The notes below the pieces were generated by a model. That model was not told the DNA's origin. It saw only the letters and a program-made list of their open reading frames with translations, and did no database searches. The translations under genes were made by a program, and so were the position numbers. 64,000 nucleotides of DNA from Flavobacterium sp. N3904 (GTDB taxonomy: Bacteria; Bacteroidota; Bacteroidia; Flavobacteriales; Flavobacteriaceae), in assembly GCF_025947305.1 (NCBI RefSeq), contig NZ_CP110009.1:558001-622000 (forward strand). Reading direction: 5' to 3'. Shown one piece after another: positions 25,464 through 33,962 of the stretch (position 1 is its first letter; each line of letters starts with the position of its first letter).

Positions 25464-26813
25464 ATGCAAGCACAAGACCGCACGCAACCCAAACCCGGAA
25501 AATCACCTATAGTCAATATCAAAAAACCGCAAACCTTTGTTCTGGCCAATGGTCTAAAAGTATTGGTTGTAGAAAATCATAAATTACCAAGAGTATCTTT
25601 CAACCTAACTTTAGACAACGCCCCTTTTATTGAAGGCAATAAAAAAGGAGTCGACGAATTAACAAGTAACTTAATTGGTAACGGCAGTAAGAAAACATCA
25701 AAAACAGTATTCAATGAAGAAATCGACTTTTATGGGGTAGAAATAAATTTCAGTTCCCATGGCGCTACCGCCAATTCGCTTTCCAAATACAGCGGAAGAG
25801 TTCTGGAGCTACTTACAGAAGGAACCTTACATCCAAATTTTACCCAAGACGATTTCGACAAAGAAAAAGCCAAATTAATAGAAGGATTAAAAGCCGAAGA
25901 AAAAAGTGTTCCCGGAATTGCCAGTCGCGTTGTCGATGTTTTGGCTTATGGCAAAAACCATCCTTCGGGAGAGTTTATGACCGAAGCAACATTAAACAAC
26001 ATCACCCTTGCCGATGTCGAAGCCAATTACCACAACTATTTCGTTCCGGAAAATGCTTATTTGGTAATTGTTGGCGATGTCAAATTCAACAATGTAAAAG
26101 TCGCTGTAGAAAAATTGTTTGGCACTTGGGAAAAGAAAAATACCCTAAAAACATCTTACGATACGCCGATAAATGTGCCTAACCGACAAATCAACTTAGT
26201 CGATGTGCCCAATGCGGTCCAATCGGAAATCACATTGGTCAATACCGTAAATTTAAAAATGGGAGATCCTGACTTTTTTCCGGCTGTAATTGCCAATCAA
26301 ATTCTGGGAGGCGATTTCAACAGTTACCTGAACATGAATTTGCGAGAAAAAAATGCGTGGACCTATGGCGCTAGATCAAACGTGGGAGCAGGAAAACATA
26401 CCACCAAATTCTTCGCAAAATCGGCCGTAAGAAACGCCGTAACCCATAGCGCAGTAGTTGAATTTGTCAAAGAAATCATAAGAATAAGAACCGAAAAAGT
26501 AACGGAAGAAGTACTCCAAACCGTAAAAGCAGGTTACATTGGCCGATTTGTAATGCAGGTCGAAAAACCACAAGCTGTAGCCCGTTATGCCTTAAATATC
26601 GAAACCGAAAAACTTCCAGCCGATTTTTACGAGAAATACATTCAAACTATAAGTGACGTGACAGCCGATGACATATTGCGTACGGCCAAGAAGTATTTCT
26701 TAATTGACAATATCCGAATTGTAATTGTAGGCAAAGCATCTGAAATTGCCCCAGAACTGGAAAAACTAAAAATTCCGATATTCAATTTCGATACTTATGG
26801 AAATCCCTTATAG
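25464..26813 (+). CDS. M16 family peptidase-like, non-catalytic partner
   Basis: This has the two-domain M16 fold (FVLANGLKVLVVENHKLPRVSFNLTLDNAP..., and VEKLFGTWEKK, NQILGGDFNSYLNMNLREKNAWTYGARS in the second half). The HxxEH motif is absent: KKGVDELTSNLIG stands in its place. Such subunits pair with an active M16 partner. The ATG start yields MQAQDRTQP, that is, only the end of a signal peptide. The in-frame codons upstream read K-H-N-I-H-P-I-I-I-T-G-I before MQAQ, but a stop (TAA, 25425-25427) sits where a start would be expected. A start anomaly or frameshift is possible. Confidence 0.9.
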   Translation: MQAQDRTQPKPGKSPIVNIKKPQTFVLANGLKVLVVENHKLPRVSFNLTLDNAPFIEGNKKGVDELTSNLIGNGSKKTSKTVFNEEIDFYGVEINFSSHGATANSLSKYSGRVLELLTEGTLHPNFTQDDFDKEKAKLIEGLKAEEKSVPGIASRVVDVLAYGKNHPSGEFMTEATLNNITLADVEANYHNYFVPENAYLVIVGDVKFNNVKVAVEKLFGTWEKKNTLKTSYDTPINVPNRQINLVDVPNAVQSEITLVNTVNLKMGDPDFFPAVIANQILGGDFNSYLNMNLREKNAWTYGARSNVGAGKHTTKFFAKSAVRNAVTHSAVVEFVKEIIRIRTEKVTEEVLQTVKAGYIGRFVMQVEKPQAVARYALNIETEKLPADFYEKYIQTISDVTADDILRTAKKYFLIDNIRIVIVGKASEIAPELEKLKIPIFNFDTYGNPL

Positions 26814-26839
26814 TTAAAATAAATTAACCGCCTTTCTTT

Positions 26840-26965
26840 GGGCGTGCCCCCGTTAAGAAAAGCGGCTTACTTATAGCACCGTTTATACAGCCGCTTTCCT
26901 CAACAGGGTCGGGCTATCCATGCTACTTTGGTAGCTTATTCCTATCCCTCACGCAGCTTCAGGGA
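26840..26965. repeat. Structured intergenic repeat element
   Basis: The stretch is far more GC-rich than its surroundings. It has paired blocks: GGGCGTGCCCC near the left end, an imperfect stem AAGAAAAGCGGCT / AGCCGCTTTCCT (26855-26900), GGGTCGGGCTATCC, a small GCTACttTGGTAGC hairpin, and ATCCCTCACGC at the right end. From memory, similar blocks recur between genes in Flavobacterium genomes. No ORF is seen. It lies between the convergent M16 and DMT-transporter genes. Confidence 0.65.
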
Positions 26966-26994
26966 ACACAAGATCTTAACTACTAATTGGAAAA

Positions 26995-27861
26995 CTATTT
27001 TTTAGCAGACAAATATACGCCCATCAAAATCACAAAAGCACCTATAAACTGGACAAAAGTGAGCATTTCATTGTCCAACAATCCCCAAAAGAAAGCAACA
27101 ATTGGAATTAAATAGGTAACCGATGTCGCAAAAACGGGCGATGAAATTTGAATCAATTTAAAGAAAATTACATTGGCGATTCCAGTTCCCACAACTCCTA
27201 AAATCAATATAAATAAAAGAGAATGTTGCACTTTTTCGACATAGACCACATCAAAAAAATCGGTGAAAAACAAAATTCCCAAAGCTGGAAAAAGTAAGAT
27301 TAAAAAATTTCCTGTAGTAATGCTCAAAGGAGTCAAATCAGACAGATATTTTTTTATTAAATTCACATTTATGGCATAACAAATAGATGCAATCAGAACC
27401 AAAATTGCATAATAATAATTTTGTTCGGGATGATTAACAGCACCGTTAAAAACCAAAAGCATACTTCCCAAAAGACCAATAATTACACCCCAAATCTGAC
27501 TTCTCCTGAAAGTTATCCCAAAAAATGCCGCACCCAAAATCAAGGTATTCAAAGGTGTCAATGAATTTAAAATCGCGGTAATCGAGCTGTCAATCTGGGT
27601 TTCGGCAATGGCAAAAAGATAAGCGGGAACAAACGTTCCGAAAAGCGAAGTCAATGCAATATATTTCCATTGATGATGCGGGATTTTAATCAAGCTCTTA
27701 TAACCAATCAGAAGCAAAAAAACAGCCGCAAAAATAATACGTAAAGAACCCAACTGATAAGCCGTCAATCCAACCAATCCTTTTTTGATCAATATAAATG
27801 AACTTCCCCAAATTAAGGCAAGTACCAACAAATAAACCCACTTCAACTGCTTTGTCATCAT
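26995..27861 (-). CDS. DMT superfamily (EamA) transporter
   Basis: A 288-residue inner-membrane protein with about ten hydrophobic segments arranged as two EamA repeats. Motifs are LALIWGSSFILIKKGL near the N-terminus and VTYLIPIVAFFWGLLDNEMLT in the second repeat. Such proteins export or import small metabolites and amino acids by drug/metabolite exchange. Nothing in the neighbourhood indicates the substrate. The gene stands alone and is divergent from the HMA lipoprotein. Confidence 0.92.
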   Translation of the reverse strand: MMTKQLKWVYLLVLALIWGSSFILIKKGLVGLTAYQLGSLRIIFAAVFLLLIGYKSLIKIPHHQWKYIALTSLFGTFVPAYLFAIAETQIDSSITAILNSLTPLNTLILGAAFFGITFRRSQIWGVIIGLLGSMLLVFNGAVNHPEQNYYYAILVLIASICYAINVNLIKKYLSDLTPLSITTGNFLILLFPALGILFFTDFFDVVYVEKVQHSLLFILILGVVGTGIANVIFFKLIQISSPVFATSVTYLIPIVAFFWGLLDNEMLTFVQFIGAFVILMGVYLSAKK

Positions 27862-27919
27862 AAATCTTATTTTGATGCAAAATTGTAATAATTTTAGAAA
27901 CTACCGCTGCTTTTTTTAT

Positions 27920-27927
27920 TAATTTTG
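27920..27927 (+). promoter_or_regulatory. -7 box TAATTTTG upstream of the HMA lipoprotein gene
   Basis: TAATTTTG fits TAnnTTTG and would give a leader of roughly 35 bases to the ATG at 27970. The -33 region is unclear. Confidence 0.45.
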
Positions 27928-27969
27928 CAGCCAATTACAAGAAACTAAATCAATTAAAATTATATCATA

Positions 27970-28350
27970 ATGAATTTCACAAAATCAATCGCAATTGTAG
28001 CACTTTCGGGTTTACTTTTTGCAAGCTGCAAAGACAACAAAACCGAAGTGAAAACAGAAACTGCTTCAACAGAAACTGCAGCACCAAAAGTTAAAAAAGA
28101 AATTGCTGCAGCCAATTTGCAAACAGCAAGCTTCAAAATAGAAGGAATGACTTGCGCCATAGGTTGTGCCGCAACAATTCAAGAAGAACTGACAGCACTA
28201 GACGGTGTGCAAACAGCCAAAGTAGATTTTGACAAAAAACTGGCTACCGTAACTTTTGACAAAACCGTTCAAACTCCGGAAAGCTTAACCAAAGTCGTTC
28301 AAGCTACCGGCGACGGAAAAACATACAAAGTTTCAGACATGAAGTCGTAA
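27970..28350 (+). CDS. Lipoprotein with heavy-metal-associated (HMA) domain
   Basis: The signal peptide ends at a lipobox (LFASC, Cys20). A short Thr/Glu/Lys/Ala-rich linker follows, and residues about 53-122 form an HMA ferredoxin-like domain. The metal loop reads GMTCAIGCAATI: the two cysteines are separated by three residues (C-x3-C) instead of the usual C-x2-C. HMA domains carry Cu(I) or other soft metals, and an envelope-anchored copy may buffer or deliver metal. The gene is monocistronic, ending at a strong terminator. Confidence 0.88.
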   Translation: MNFTKSIAIVALSGLLFASCKDNKTEVKTETASTETAAPKVKKEIAAANLQTASFKIEGMTCAIGCAATIQEELTALDGVQTAKVDFDKKLATVTFDKTVQTPESLTKVVQATGDGKTYKVSDMKS

Positions 28351-28367
28351 GCCGACTTGGTTATCAC

Positions 28368-28405
28368 AAAAAAAGCATTCGTCGTTGACGAATGCTTTTT
28401 TTTTG
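28368..28405. terminator. Bidirectional intrinsic terminator
   Basis: AAAAAGCATTCGTC pairs with GACGAATGCTTTTT around GTT, followed by T-runs on both strands. It serves the convergent HMA lipoprotein and gldD genes. Confidence 0.92.
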
Positions 28406-28437
28406 TACTATTGAATGCTGATACTAGATAATAAATT

Positions 28438-29001
28438 TTATTTCCATTTCAACGTTTCCATTAACCGCTGCATATCGTTTTTGATATAACTCGCTGCTGG
28501 CATAATAGAATCAAAATTGGGTTTTGCATAGAAATAAACCGAACCCGTAACAAAGTGTTTAATGCTGTCTGTGGCGTAAAATTGAGAATTGGTTGCCGCA
28601 TTTCCATCCACTTGATAAAACATTCCATACACTTTTTTATCTGGGTTCAAAAACGGCTGCTCCAGAATATCATCCGCTTTGATAACATGTTCATACGTCA
28701 ATTTTTGGGCGTCCCTCAACAATTTATTAATATTGTTATTTACTGGCTTATACGTTAGGTAAATAGTGGCTTTCATTTTTGGGTAGGTAATCGTAAATCC
28801 ACAATCTTTGTCTTCTTTGATAATTGCCTTGGAATTCATTTCGAAAGCAAAAGGACAATGCCCTGCATAATTCACATATTCTGCTTCCGGATAGTCCAAT
28901 CGCAAATAACTGGATGGTTTTGGCAACACATCATTTTTACATCCAAACAGAGTAAAGAAGAAGGTAAAAAGGACAATTATGGCAGTAATTTTTTTAAGCA
29001 T
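28438..29001 (-). CDS. gldD: Gliding-motility lipoprotein GldD
   Basis: The 187-residue product starts with a lipobox (TLFGC, Cys21). It continues with the GldD pattern PKPSSYLRLDYPEAEYVNYAGHCPFAFEMNSKA, ITYPKMKATIYLTYKPVNNN and DSIKHFVTGSVYFYAKPNFDSIMPAASYIKNDMQRLMETLKW. GldD is required for gliding and type IX secretion in Flavobacterium johnsoniae. It lies 43 bp downstream of gldE, as in that organism. Confidence 0.95.
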   Translation of the reverse strand: MLKKITAIIVLFTFFFTLFGCKNDVLPKPSSYLRLDYPEAEYVNYAGHCPFAFEMNSKAIIKEDKDCGFTITYPKMKATIYLTYKPVNNNINKLLRDAQKLTYEHVIKADDILEQPFLNPDKKVYGMFYQVDGNAATNSQFYATDSIKHFVTGSVYFYAKPNFDSIMPAASYIKNDMQRLMETLKWK

Positions 29002-29044
29002 ATTCGTTTAATTTTAATATTCTATTCTCGCAGCTATGATAGAA

Positions 29045-30340
29045 TTATTCAATCGTTACTTTAATTTGTTTGACTCGTTTTTGATCTACAGATTCGATGA
29101 CAAACGTACAGTTTTCAAAAACAATTTTCTGGCCTTTTTTTGGAAAATTACCCAAAATTTCGAGAATAAAACCAGCCAAGGTTTCGGCTTCTCCTTTTTT
29201 ATCTTCAAATAAACTTTCGTCTACGTCAATGATCCTGTAAAAATCCTTTAGGTTTATTTTCCCTTCGAAAATATAATTTTTATCGTCTATTTTAGAAAAG
29301 TTCAATGGTTCGTCATCAAATTCATCACTGATTTCGCCCACTATTTCTTCAATAATATCTTCGAGTGACACCAAACCTGACGTTCCGCCATACTCATCGA
29401 CAACGATAGCCAAATGACTTTTCATGCTTTGAAAATCATTTAGCAAATTGTCCAATTTCTTGTTCTCTGGGACAAAAAAGGGTTCACGCATTAATGTTTT
29501 CCAATCAAATGTAAAATCATTTATATAAGGCAATAAATCCTTTACAAACAAAACGCCTTCAATTTGATCAATATTGTCTCTATATACCGGTATTCTCGAA
29601 AACCCCTTGTCTATTATTTTGAGGTAAATTTCCTCGAAAGTTTCAGTAATTTCCAAAGCAAAAATATCAATTCTTGGACTCATTACTTGCTTAGTATCGG
29701 TATTTCCAAAAGAGACAATCCCCTCCAATATTTTTTGTTCTTCAGTAGAAGTTTCGCCGGCATCAGTCAATCCTAATGCTTGCGATAATTGATCTACTGA
29801 GAAATTCGTTTTTTGTTTCCCTAATTTATTTTGCAAAAAAATAGTTACCGAACGCATCGGTAAACTTACCGGAGACAAAATTTTGTCTAATACTGAGATA
29901 GGGTAAGCCACCAACTTGGCAAACTTTATGTTGTTCCTGCTGGCGTATACTTTTGGCAAAACTTCACCAAAAAGCAATAACAAAAAAGTGACTAATATCA
30001 CTTCGGTAATAAATTTTAGAATAGGTGATGTTATAGCTTCAAATAAATCTTTACCAACGAAAGAAAATAAAATTACTACGCCAATATTTATAAAATTATT
30101 AGCAACGAGAAGTGTGGCAAGCAGTTTTTTGGGTCTCTCAATAAGTTGAGCAATAATTTTTCCTTTTGAACCATCTACTTGAATAGTATCGTCAATTTCT
30201 TTTTGGGATAATGAAAAAAGGGCTACTTCGGCACCTGATACTATTGCGGAACAAAACAACAATACAAATATTCCAATAAAACCAAAGACTAAATCAGTGT
30301 CTATAAGGTATGCAATCTCTAAACTGGGCTCTGGGTCCAA
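29045..30340 (-). CDS. gldE: Gliding-motility-associated CNNM/CBS protein GldE
   Basis: A 431-residue membrane protein. An N-terminal CNNM transmembrane domain (about 15-195) includes the GAEVALFSLSQ motif. A CBS pair (about 210-330) with SPRIDIFALE and EYGGTSGLVSLEDIIEEIVGEI and a C-terminal CorC/HlyC domain (about 345-430) follow. GldE resembles magnesium/cobalt transport proteins and partners GldD in motility and T9SS function. It sits between ssb (23 bp upstream) and gldD. Confidence 0.94.
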   Translation of the reverse strand: MDPEPSLEIAYLIDTDLVFGFIGIFVLLFCSAIVSGAEVALFSLSQKEIDDTIQVDGSKGKIIAQLIERPKKLLATLLVANNFINIGVVILFSFVGKDLFEAITSPILKFITEVILVTFLLLLFGEVLPKVYASRNNIKFAKLVAYPISVLDKILSPVSLPMRSVTIFLQNKLGKQKTNFSVDQLSQALGLTDAGETSTEEQKILEGIVSFGNTDTKQVMSPRIDIFALEITETFEEIYLKIIDKGFSRIPVYRDNIDQIEGVLFVKDLLPYINDFTFDWKTLMREPFFVPENKKLDNLLNDFQSMKSHLAIVVDEYGGTSGLVSLEDIIEEIVGEISDEFDDEPLNFSKIDDKNYIFEGKINLKDFYRIIDVDESLFEDKKGEAETLAGFILEILGNFPKKGQKIVFENCTFVIESVDQKRVKQIKVTIE

Positions 30341-30363
30341 ATTATAATAAATTAGTTAAACAA

Positions 30364-30804
30364 TTAAAACGGCAAATCATTGATTGGCAAGTCTTTATTT
30401 TGAGGGTCAAAGTTAGTGTTTTTTGTGGATTCAACACTATTTGCAGATTTATTGCTTTCCGTTTCTTTTTTTGTGGTCAAAAAAGTAAACTCTGTCACTT
30501 GAATTTCCATTGTATGCTTGGTAGAACCATCTTCGGCTTGCCATTGTCTGGATTTGATACGGCCTTCCACATAAATCTTATCTCCCTTTGAAAGGTATTT
30601 TTCGCAAATTTCGGCAGCTTTGTTGCGCACAACCAAATTGTGCCACTCGGTAGAAGTAATTTTCTCATTGGTGGTTTTATTGACGTACACTTCATTGGTA
30701 GCCAATTGAAATCTCCCGATGCAGTTTCCTCCGTCAAAATAATGCATTTTGACATCGTCGCCAAGATGGCCTATTAGCATCACTTTATTTAATGTTCCGT
30801 TCAT
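30364..30804 (-). CDS. ssb: Single-stranded DNA-binding protein
   Basis: The OB-fold (about 1-110) has the SSB blocks NKVMLIGHLGDDVKMHYFDGGNCIGRFQLATNE, ITSTEWHNLVVRNKAAEICEKYLSKGDKIYVEGRIK and STKHTMEIQVTEFTFL. The spacer is short, Ser/Asn-rich, and the C-terminal tip INDLPF keeps the acidic-hydrophobic partner-binding end. SSB coats single-stranded DNA in replication and repair. It is the first gene of the ssb-gldE-gldD operon. Confidence 0.97.
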   Translation of the reverse strand: MNGTLNKVMLIGHLGDDVKMHYFDGGNCIGRFQLATNEVYVNKTTNEKITSTEWHNLVVRNKAAEICEKYLSKGDKIYVEGRIKSRQWQAEDGSTKHTMEIQVTEFTFLTTKKETESNKSANSVESTKNTNFDPQNKDLPINDLPF

Positions 30805-30942
30805 GATTTGGTGGTATTTCTATCAAAGGTACATTATTTTTTGAAAACATTTTTTATAGGATTTCTATAAATAATTCTTGTCCAATTCTATTTCACTAAA
30901 TTACTTTTGACACAAATTTCAGATTACCATTCTTAAAAAAAA

Positions 30943-32112
30943 CTACTTCCCACTTTTTTTGATTAAAGCCCAAACACTTTCATTGAAATTGGCTTTGTTG
31001 ATTCCCGATACCTTTTCGAGTACCTTAAAATAGTTATCATTGCTTTTTTCGTATTTGCCACAACTTAGCAATTCAATTACTGCTGGGAATCCTTTTTCTT
31101 TTTCTATTTTCTCGACAATCAAGGCATTAATAACATATGCAACGATTAAATGCTTTTCTTTGCTTTCGCCAAAATTATAAAAACCATCGTACAAGCTCAA
31201 CCAATCGGATTTGGGGTTGGAAGCTACTTTTTCTTTGAATGTTTTCAGGATTTGCGACCAGCTGATTCCCCAGCTTCCTCCGTAAAGATAAGCACAGCCT
31301 TCATCAACGGGTTTGTTTATTGTGTTTTTTGGAATGGCATTTCTGGTCCTTTCGTGCCATAAATCGTGCGGATCAAAACTATTGAAACTAGTGTTGTAAG
31401 TACCATTGACCAATAAAGTGGTACTGTTTTCATTGGCATTAATAGTACTAACGGAACGCCCATTGTATTCTAATTTATACAAAACGCCTATGTTTTGCAT
31501 GACTTCTGGCATATCATTACAACCATACCAAACAATATTGTCTTGCGGAGCATTTAGTTTTTTATCAAAAAGAGCGACATCTTTTACATACGCTGCAGCG
31601 ACTTTGGTATTTAATTCATTTTTGAAATGAAAAGTACAATTCCCTATTTTTTTGGTTTGCCAAGAAAGAGTGTTGCGTTGCAAAGGAGAGAAGAAATAGA
31701 ATTTGTCATCAATGTATTTGCCCAAAATCTCAAAACTGGCGTTTAAAACTGGTGTGTTTTCATTCACTCCTATATATGATAGCTGAATTATAAAATTGCT
31801 TTTGTCTATTTGAACCACATTGGTCAAATAACCTTTATAGAAATTATCGTCTTTGAATTTGGCGCTTTTCTCGATTCCTTTCATTTCGTCCAAAAGGATT
31901 GAAGTTTCCAGCAAATCTTCTTTCAATACAAAAACATTCTCCTTGTTTGGACTTTCTTTTTGACTCAAAAAGCCATTCAATGATTTAACCAATTGTTTAG
32001 CAACCAAAGTATCTTTTGGCAAAACGACATTGGCAGGAACAATTAAAGGATTGGTTTGTGCAAATGATAGCAATCCAATATGTAGGCTTAAAAGAAGTAT
32101 GATTTTTTTCAA
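30943..32112 (-). CDS. Secreted metallopeptidase-like protein, unknown family
   Basis: A clear signal peptide (LLLSLHIGLLSFAQ) shows export. I do not recognise the family. The region FDPHDLWHERTRN (His249, Asp250, His253) followed by DEGCAYLYGGSWG (Glu271) looks like a gluzincin zinc site with Asp in place of the catalytic Glu of HExxH. Cys160, Cys198 and Cys273 might form disulfides. It lies between mutY and ssb, which are often close in Flavobacteria, so it may be a lineage-specific insertion. Either a weak metallopeptidase or an inactive binding protein is possible. Confidence 0.65.
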   Translation of the reverse strand: MKKIILLLSLHIGLLSFAQTNPLIVPANVVLPKDTLVAKQLVKSLNGFLSQKESPNKENVFVLKEDLLETSILLDEMKGIEKSAKFKDDNFYKGYLTNVVQIDKSNFIIQLSYIGVNENTPVLNASFEILGKYIDDKFYFFSPLQRNTLSWQTKKIGNCTFHFKNELNTKVAAAYVKDVALFDKKLNAPQDNIVWYGCNDMPEVMQNIGVLYKLEYNGRSVSTINANENSTTLLVNGTYNTSFNSFDPHDLWHERTRNAIPKNTINKPVDEGCAYLYGGSWGISWSQILKTFKEKVASNPKSDWLSLYDGFYNFGESKEKHLIVAYVINALIVEKIEKEKGFPAVIELLSCGKYEKSNDNYFKVLEKVSGINKANFNESVWALIKKSGK

Positions 32113-32209
32113 AGTAAAATAGTTTTTATGAACGAAAGATAGAAATATCCTACTTAGTAAACAAAGCGGTTTAATTAATATTTAACAATTTTACATGCAA
32201 AATCAATTT

Positions 32210-33250
32210 TTATAATTTCTCTTCTATAAAATTATGTATCACGATTGGAAATGGGAATGTTTTGGCAGTTTTGAGGTCGATTCCATTCTCAATGCTACCT
32301 TTTATACTTACTTTCCAGAATTTAATGTGTAAATGTTGGTGCGAAAGTTTGTGAATAATACTTTGTTCATTATATTCTAATAGACTCGCAATTTCATTTT
32401 CCTGAAAAAATTGCTGCTGTATTTGTCGGGCTACAGTATCAAAATCCTCGACTTTTTCGGTTTCGAGCAATGGGAATTCATAGAGATTGTGCCAGATTCC
32501 TTTGGCAGTACGCTTTTGAATAATAGTGTTCCCCAAATCATCTTCAACAACTATATAATTAAAGTAACGGTTTCGGACTTTTGTTTTTTTTGATTTTACG
32601 GGCAATTGGTCGACCTTCTTTTTTTGCAGCGCCGCACAACTGCTGTTGAATACACAGACAGTACAATTGGGGCTTTTGGGCACGCATTGCAGTGCGCCAA
32701 ACTCCATTATGGCTTGATTGAATTGTGCCGGGTTATTTTTTGGCATTAACTCAAAAGCCAAAGCGGCGAATTCTTTTTTGGCTGAAGCTTGAGCAATATC
32801 GGTTTCTATGTCAAAATAACGCGAGAGCACTCGAAACACATTTCCGTCGACCACGGGAACACATTCATTATAGGAGAAGGAAGCAATAGCGGCGGCAGTG
32901 TACTCACCAATTCCTTTTAATTTTAGTAAATCGGAATAATTATTGGGGAAAATGCCTTCCGATTGATAAGCCACCGTTTGGGCGGTTTTGTGCAAATTAC
33001 GGGCACGGGAATAATAACCCAATCCCTGCCAAAGTTTTAAGACTTGTTCTTCGTTGGCGTCTGCCAAATCAAAAACAGTCGGAAAAGCTGCTGTAAAAGA
33101 CAAAAAATAAGGTGTTCCTTGAGCCACTCTTGTTTGCTGAAGCATAATTTCGGAGAGCCAAATAGGGTATGGATCGGTTGTTTTACGCCAAGGCAAATCG
33201 CGTTTATTTTGTAAATACCACTTAATTAGCGTGTTAGAAAATTTCATCAT
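32210..33250 (-). CDS. mutY: A/G-specific adenine DNA glycosylase
   Basis: MutY removes adenine opposite 8-oxoguanine. The 346-residue product has the catalytic-Glu helix LSEIMLQQTRV, the helix-hairpin-helix LKGIGEYTAAAIASF with catalytic Asp in VPVVDGNVFRV, and the 4Fe-4S cluster loop C-x6-C-x2-C-x5-C (CVPKSPNCTVCVFNSSC). A C-terminal NUDIX-like 8-oxoG recognition domain occupies about 230-346. Start may be the first or second Met. It is divergent from the HU gene. Confidence 0.97.
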   Translation of the reverse strand: MMKFSNTLIKWYLQNKRDLPWRKTTDPYPIWLSEIMLQQTRVAQGTPYFLSFTAAFPTVFDLADANEEQVLKLWQGLGYYSRARNLHKTAQTVAYQSEGIFPNNYSDLLKLKGIGEYTAAAIASFSYNECVPVVDGNVFRVLSRYFDIETDIAQASAKKEFAALAFELMPKNNPAQFNQAIMEFGALQCVPKSPNCTVCVFNSSCAALQKKKVDQLPVKSKKTKVRNRYFNYIVVEDDLGNTIIQKRTAKGIWHNLYEFPLLETEKVEDFDTVARQIQQQFFQENEIASLLEYNEQSIIHKLSHQHLHIKFWKVSIKGSIENGIDLKTAKTFPFPIVIHNFIEEKL

Positions 33251-33305
33251 AAAATATTAGAAAACAAAAGTAATTGTTTATGTAATTAAAATTTAACGAA
33301 TTAGG

Positions 33306-33337
33306 TTGATTTATTGTTTTTTAAATTCATATATTTG
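33306..33337 (+). promoter_or_regulatory. HU gene promoter
   Basis: TTG (33306-33308) - N21 - TATATTTG (33330-33337) matches the Bacteroidota consensus, 43 bases upstream of the HU ATG. Confidence 0.75.
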
Positions 33338-33380
33338 CAAACTCAAAAAAATCATTACAACATAATAAAAAGGAAAGAAA

Positions 33381-33671
33381 ATGACGAAAGCAGATATCGT
33401 AGCAAAAATTTCGGAAAAATTAGGTCTTGAAAAAGGGGATGTGCAAGCAACCGTTGAAACTTTTATGAACGAAGTAAAAAACTCACTAGAAACTGGTGAC
33501 AATGTTTACTTAAGAGGTTTTGGAAGTTTTATTGTAAAAACAAGAGCTGAAAAAACAGGAAGAAATATCTCAAAAAATACCACAATTAAGATTCCTGCAC
33601 ACAACATACCTGCTTTTAAACCGGCAAAAGTTTTTGTAGAGGGAGTAAAGATTAACAACGAAGCAAAATAA
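33381..33671 (+). CDS. HU/IHF family DNA-binding protein
   Basis: A 96-residue histone-like protein. It has the HU signature MTKADIVAKISEKLGLEKGDVQATVETFMNEVKNSL, GDNVYLRGFGSFIVKTRAEKTGRNISKNTTIKIPAHNIPAFKPAK. The beta-arm carries AHNIPAFKPA, a conserved-proline arm tip that intercalates in bent DNA. Whether it is an HU homodimer or IHF-like subunit cannot be told. It heads a plus-strand run with a 30-residue basic protein and RNase E/G. Confidence 0.95.
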   Translation: MTKADIVAKISEKLGLEKGDVQATVETFMNEVKNSLETGDNVYLRGFGSFIVKTRAEKTGRNISKNTTIKIPAHNIPAFKPAKVFVEGVKINNEAK

Positions 33672-33702
33672 CACTATTAATTAATCATAAAATCTATAAG
33701 AT

Positions 33703-33795
33703 ATGCCAAGTGGTAAAAAAAGAAAGAGACATAAGGTAGCGACTCACAAACGTAAAAAAAGAGCGAGAGCTAACCGTCACAAAAAGAAAAAGTAG
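33703..33795 (+). CDS. 30-residue basic protein, AURKAIP1/COX24 (mS38-like) family
   Basis: An ATG at 33703 opens a 30-codon frame ending TAG at 33795. The product begins MPSGKKRKRHKVATHKRKKR and is almost wholly Lys/Arg/His. It matches the short AURKAIP1/COX24 C-terminal-like proteins found in Bacteroidota, related to mitochondrial ribosomal protein mS38, so a ribosome-associated role is likely. It lies 31 bp after the HU gene. A terminator stem overlaps its stop codon. It is easily missed because of its size. Confidence 0.85.
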   Translation: MPSGKKRKRHKVATHKRKKRARANRHKKKK

Positions 33796-33815
33796 TTTTA
33801 AACTACTTTTTTCTT
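33786..33815 (+). terminator. Terminator overlapping the mS38-like stop codon
   Basis: AAAGTAGTTT pairs with AAACTACTTT, followed by TTTTTC. The stop codon TAG lies inside the left arm. Confidence 0.8.
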
Positions 33816-33962
33816 TTTTAAGTTCATTGAAATTGAGAATTAGTGTTCAGTCTTCAGTTTTTAGTCATCAGTTTACTGCTAACTTGATACTGCTTACTGC
33901 TAGCTAGTTTTCCCCGGGTACAATACCTGTTTAAATTATTGTTTAATCCATCTGTAAATACG

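Noticed and set aside
33840..33960. CRISPR-like or tandem array in the leader before RNase E/G
   Set aside because: The CAGT/CTGCTA-rich tract is only loosely repetitive with no regular spacing or spacers.
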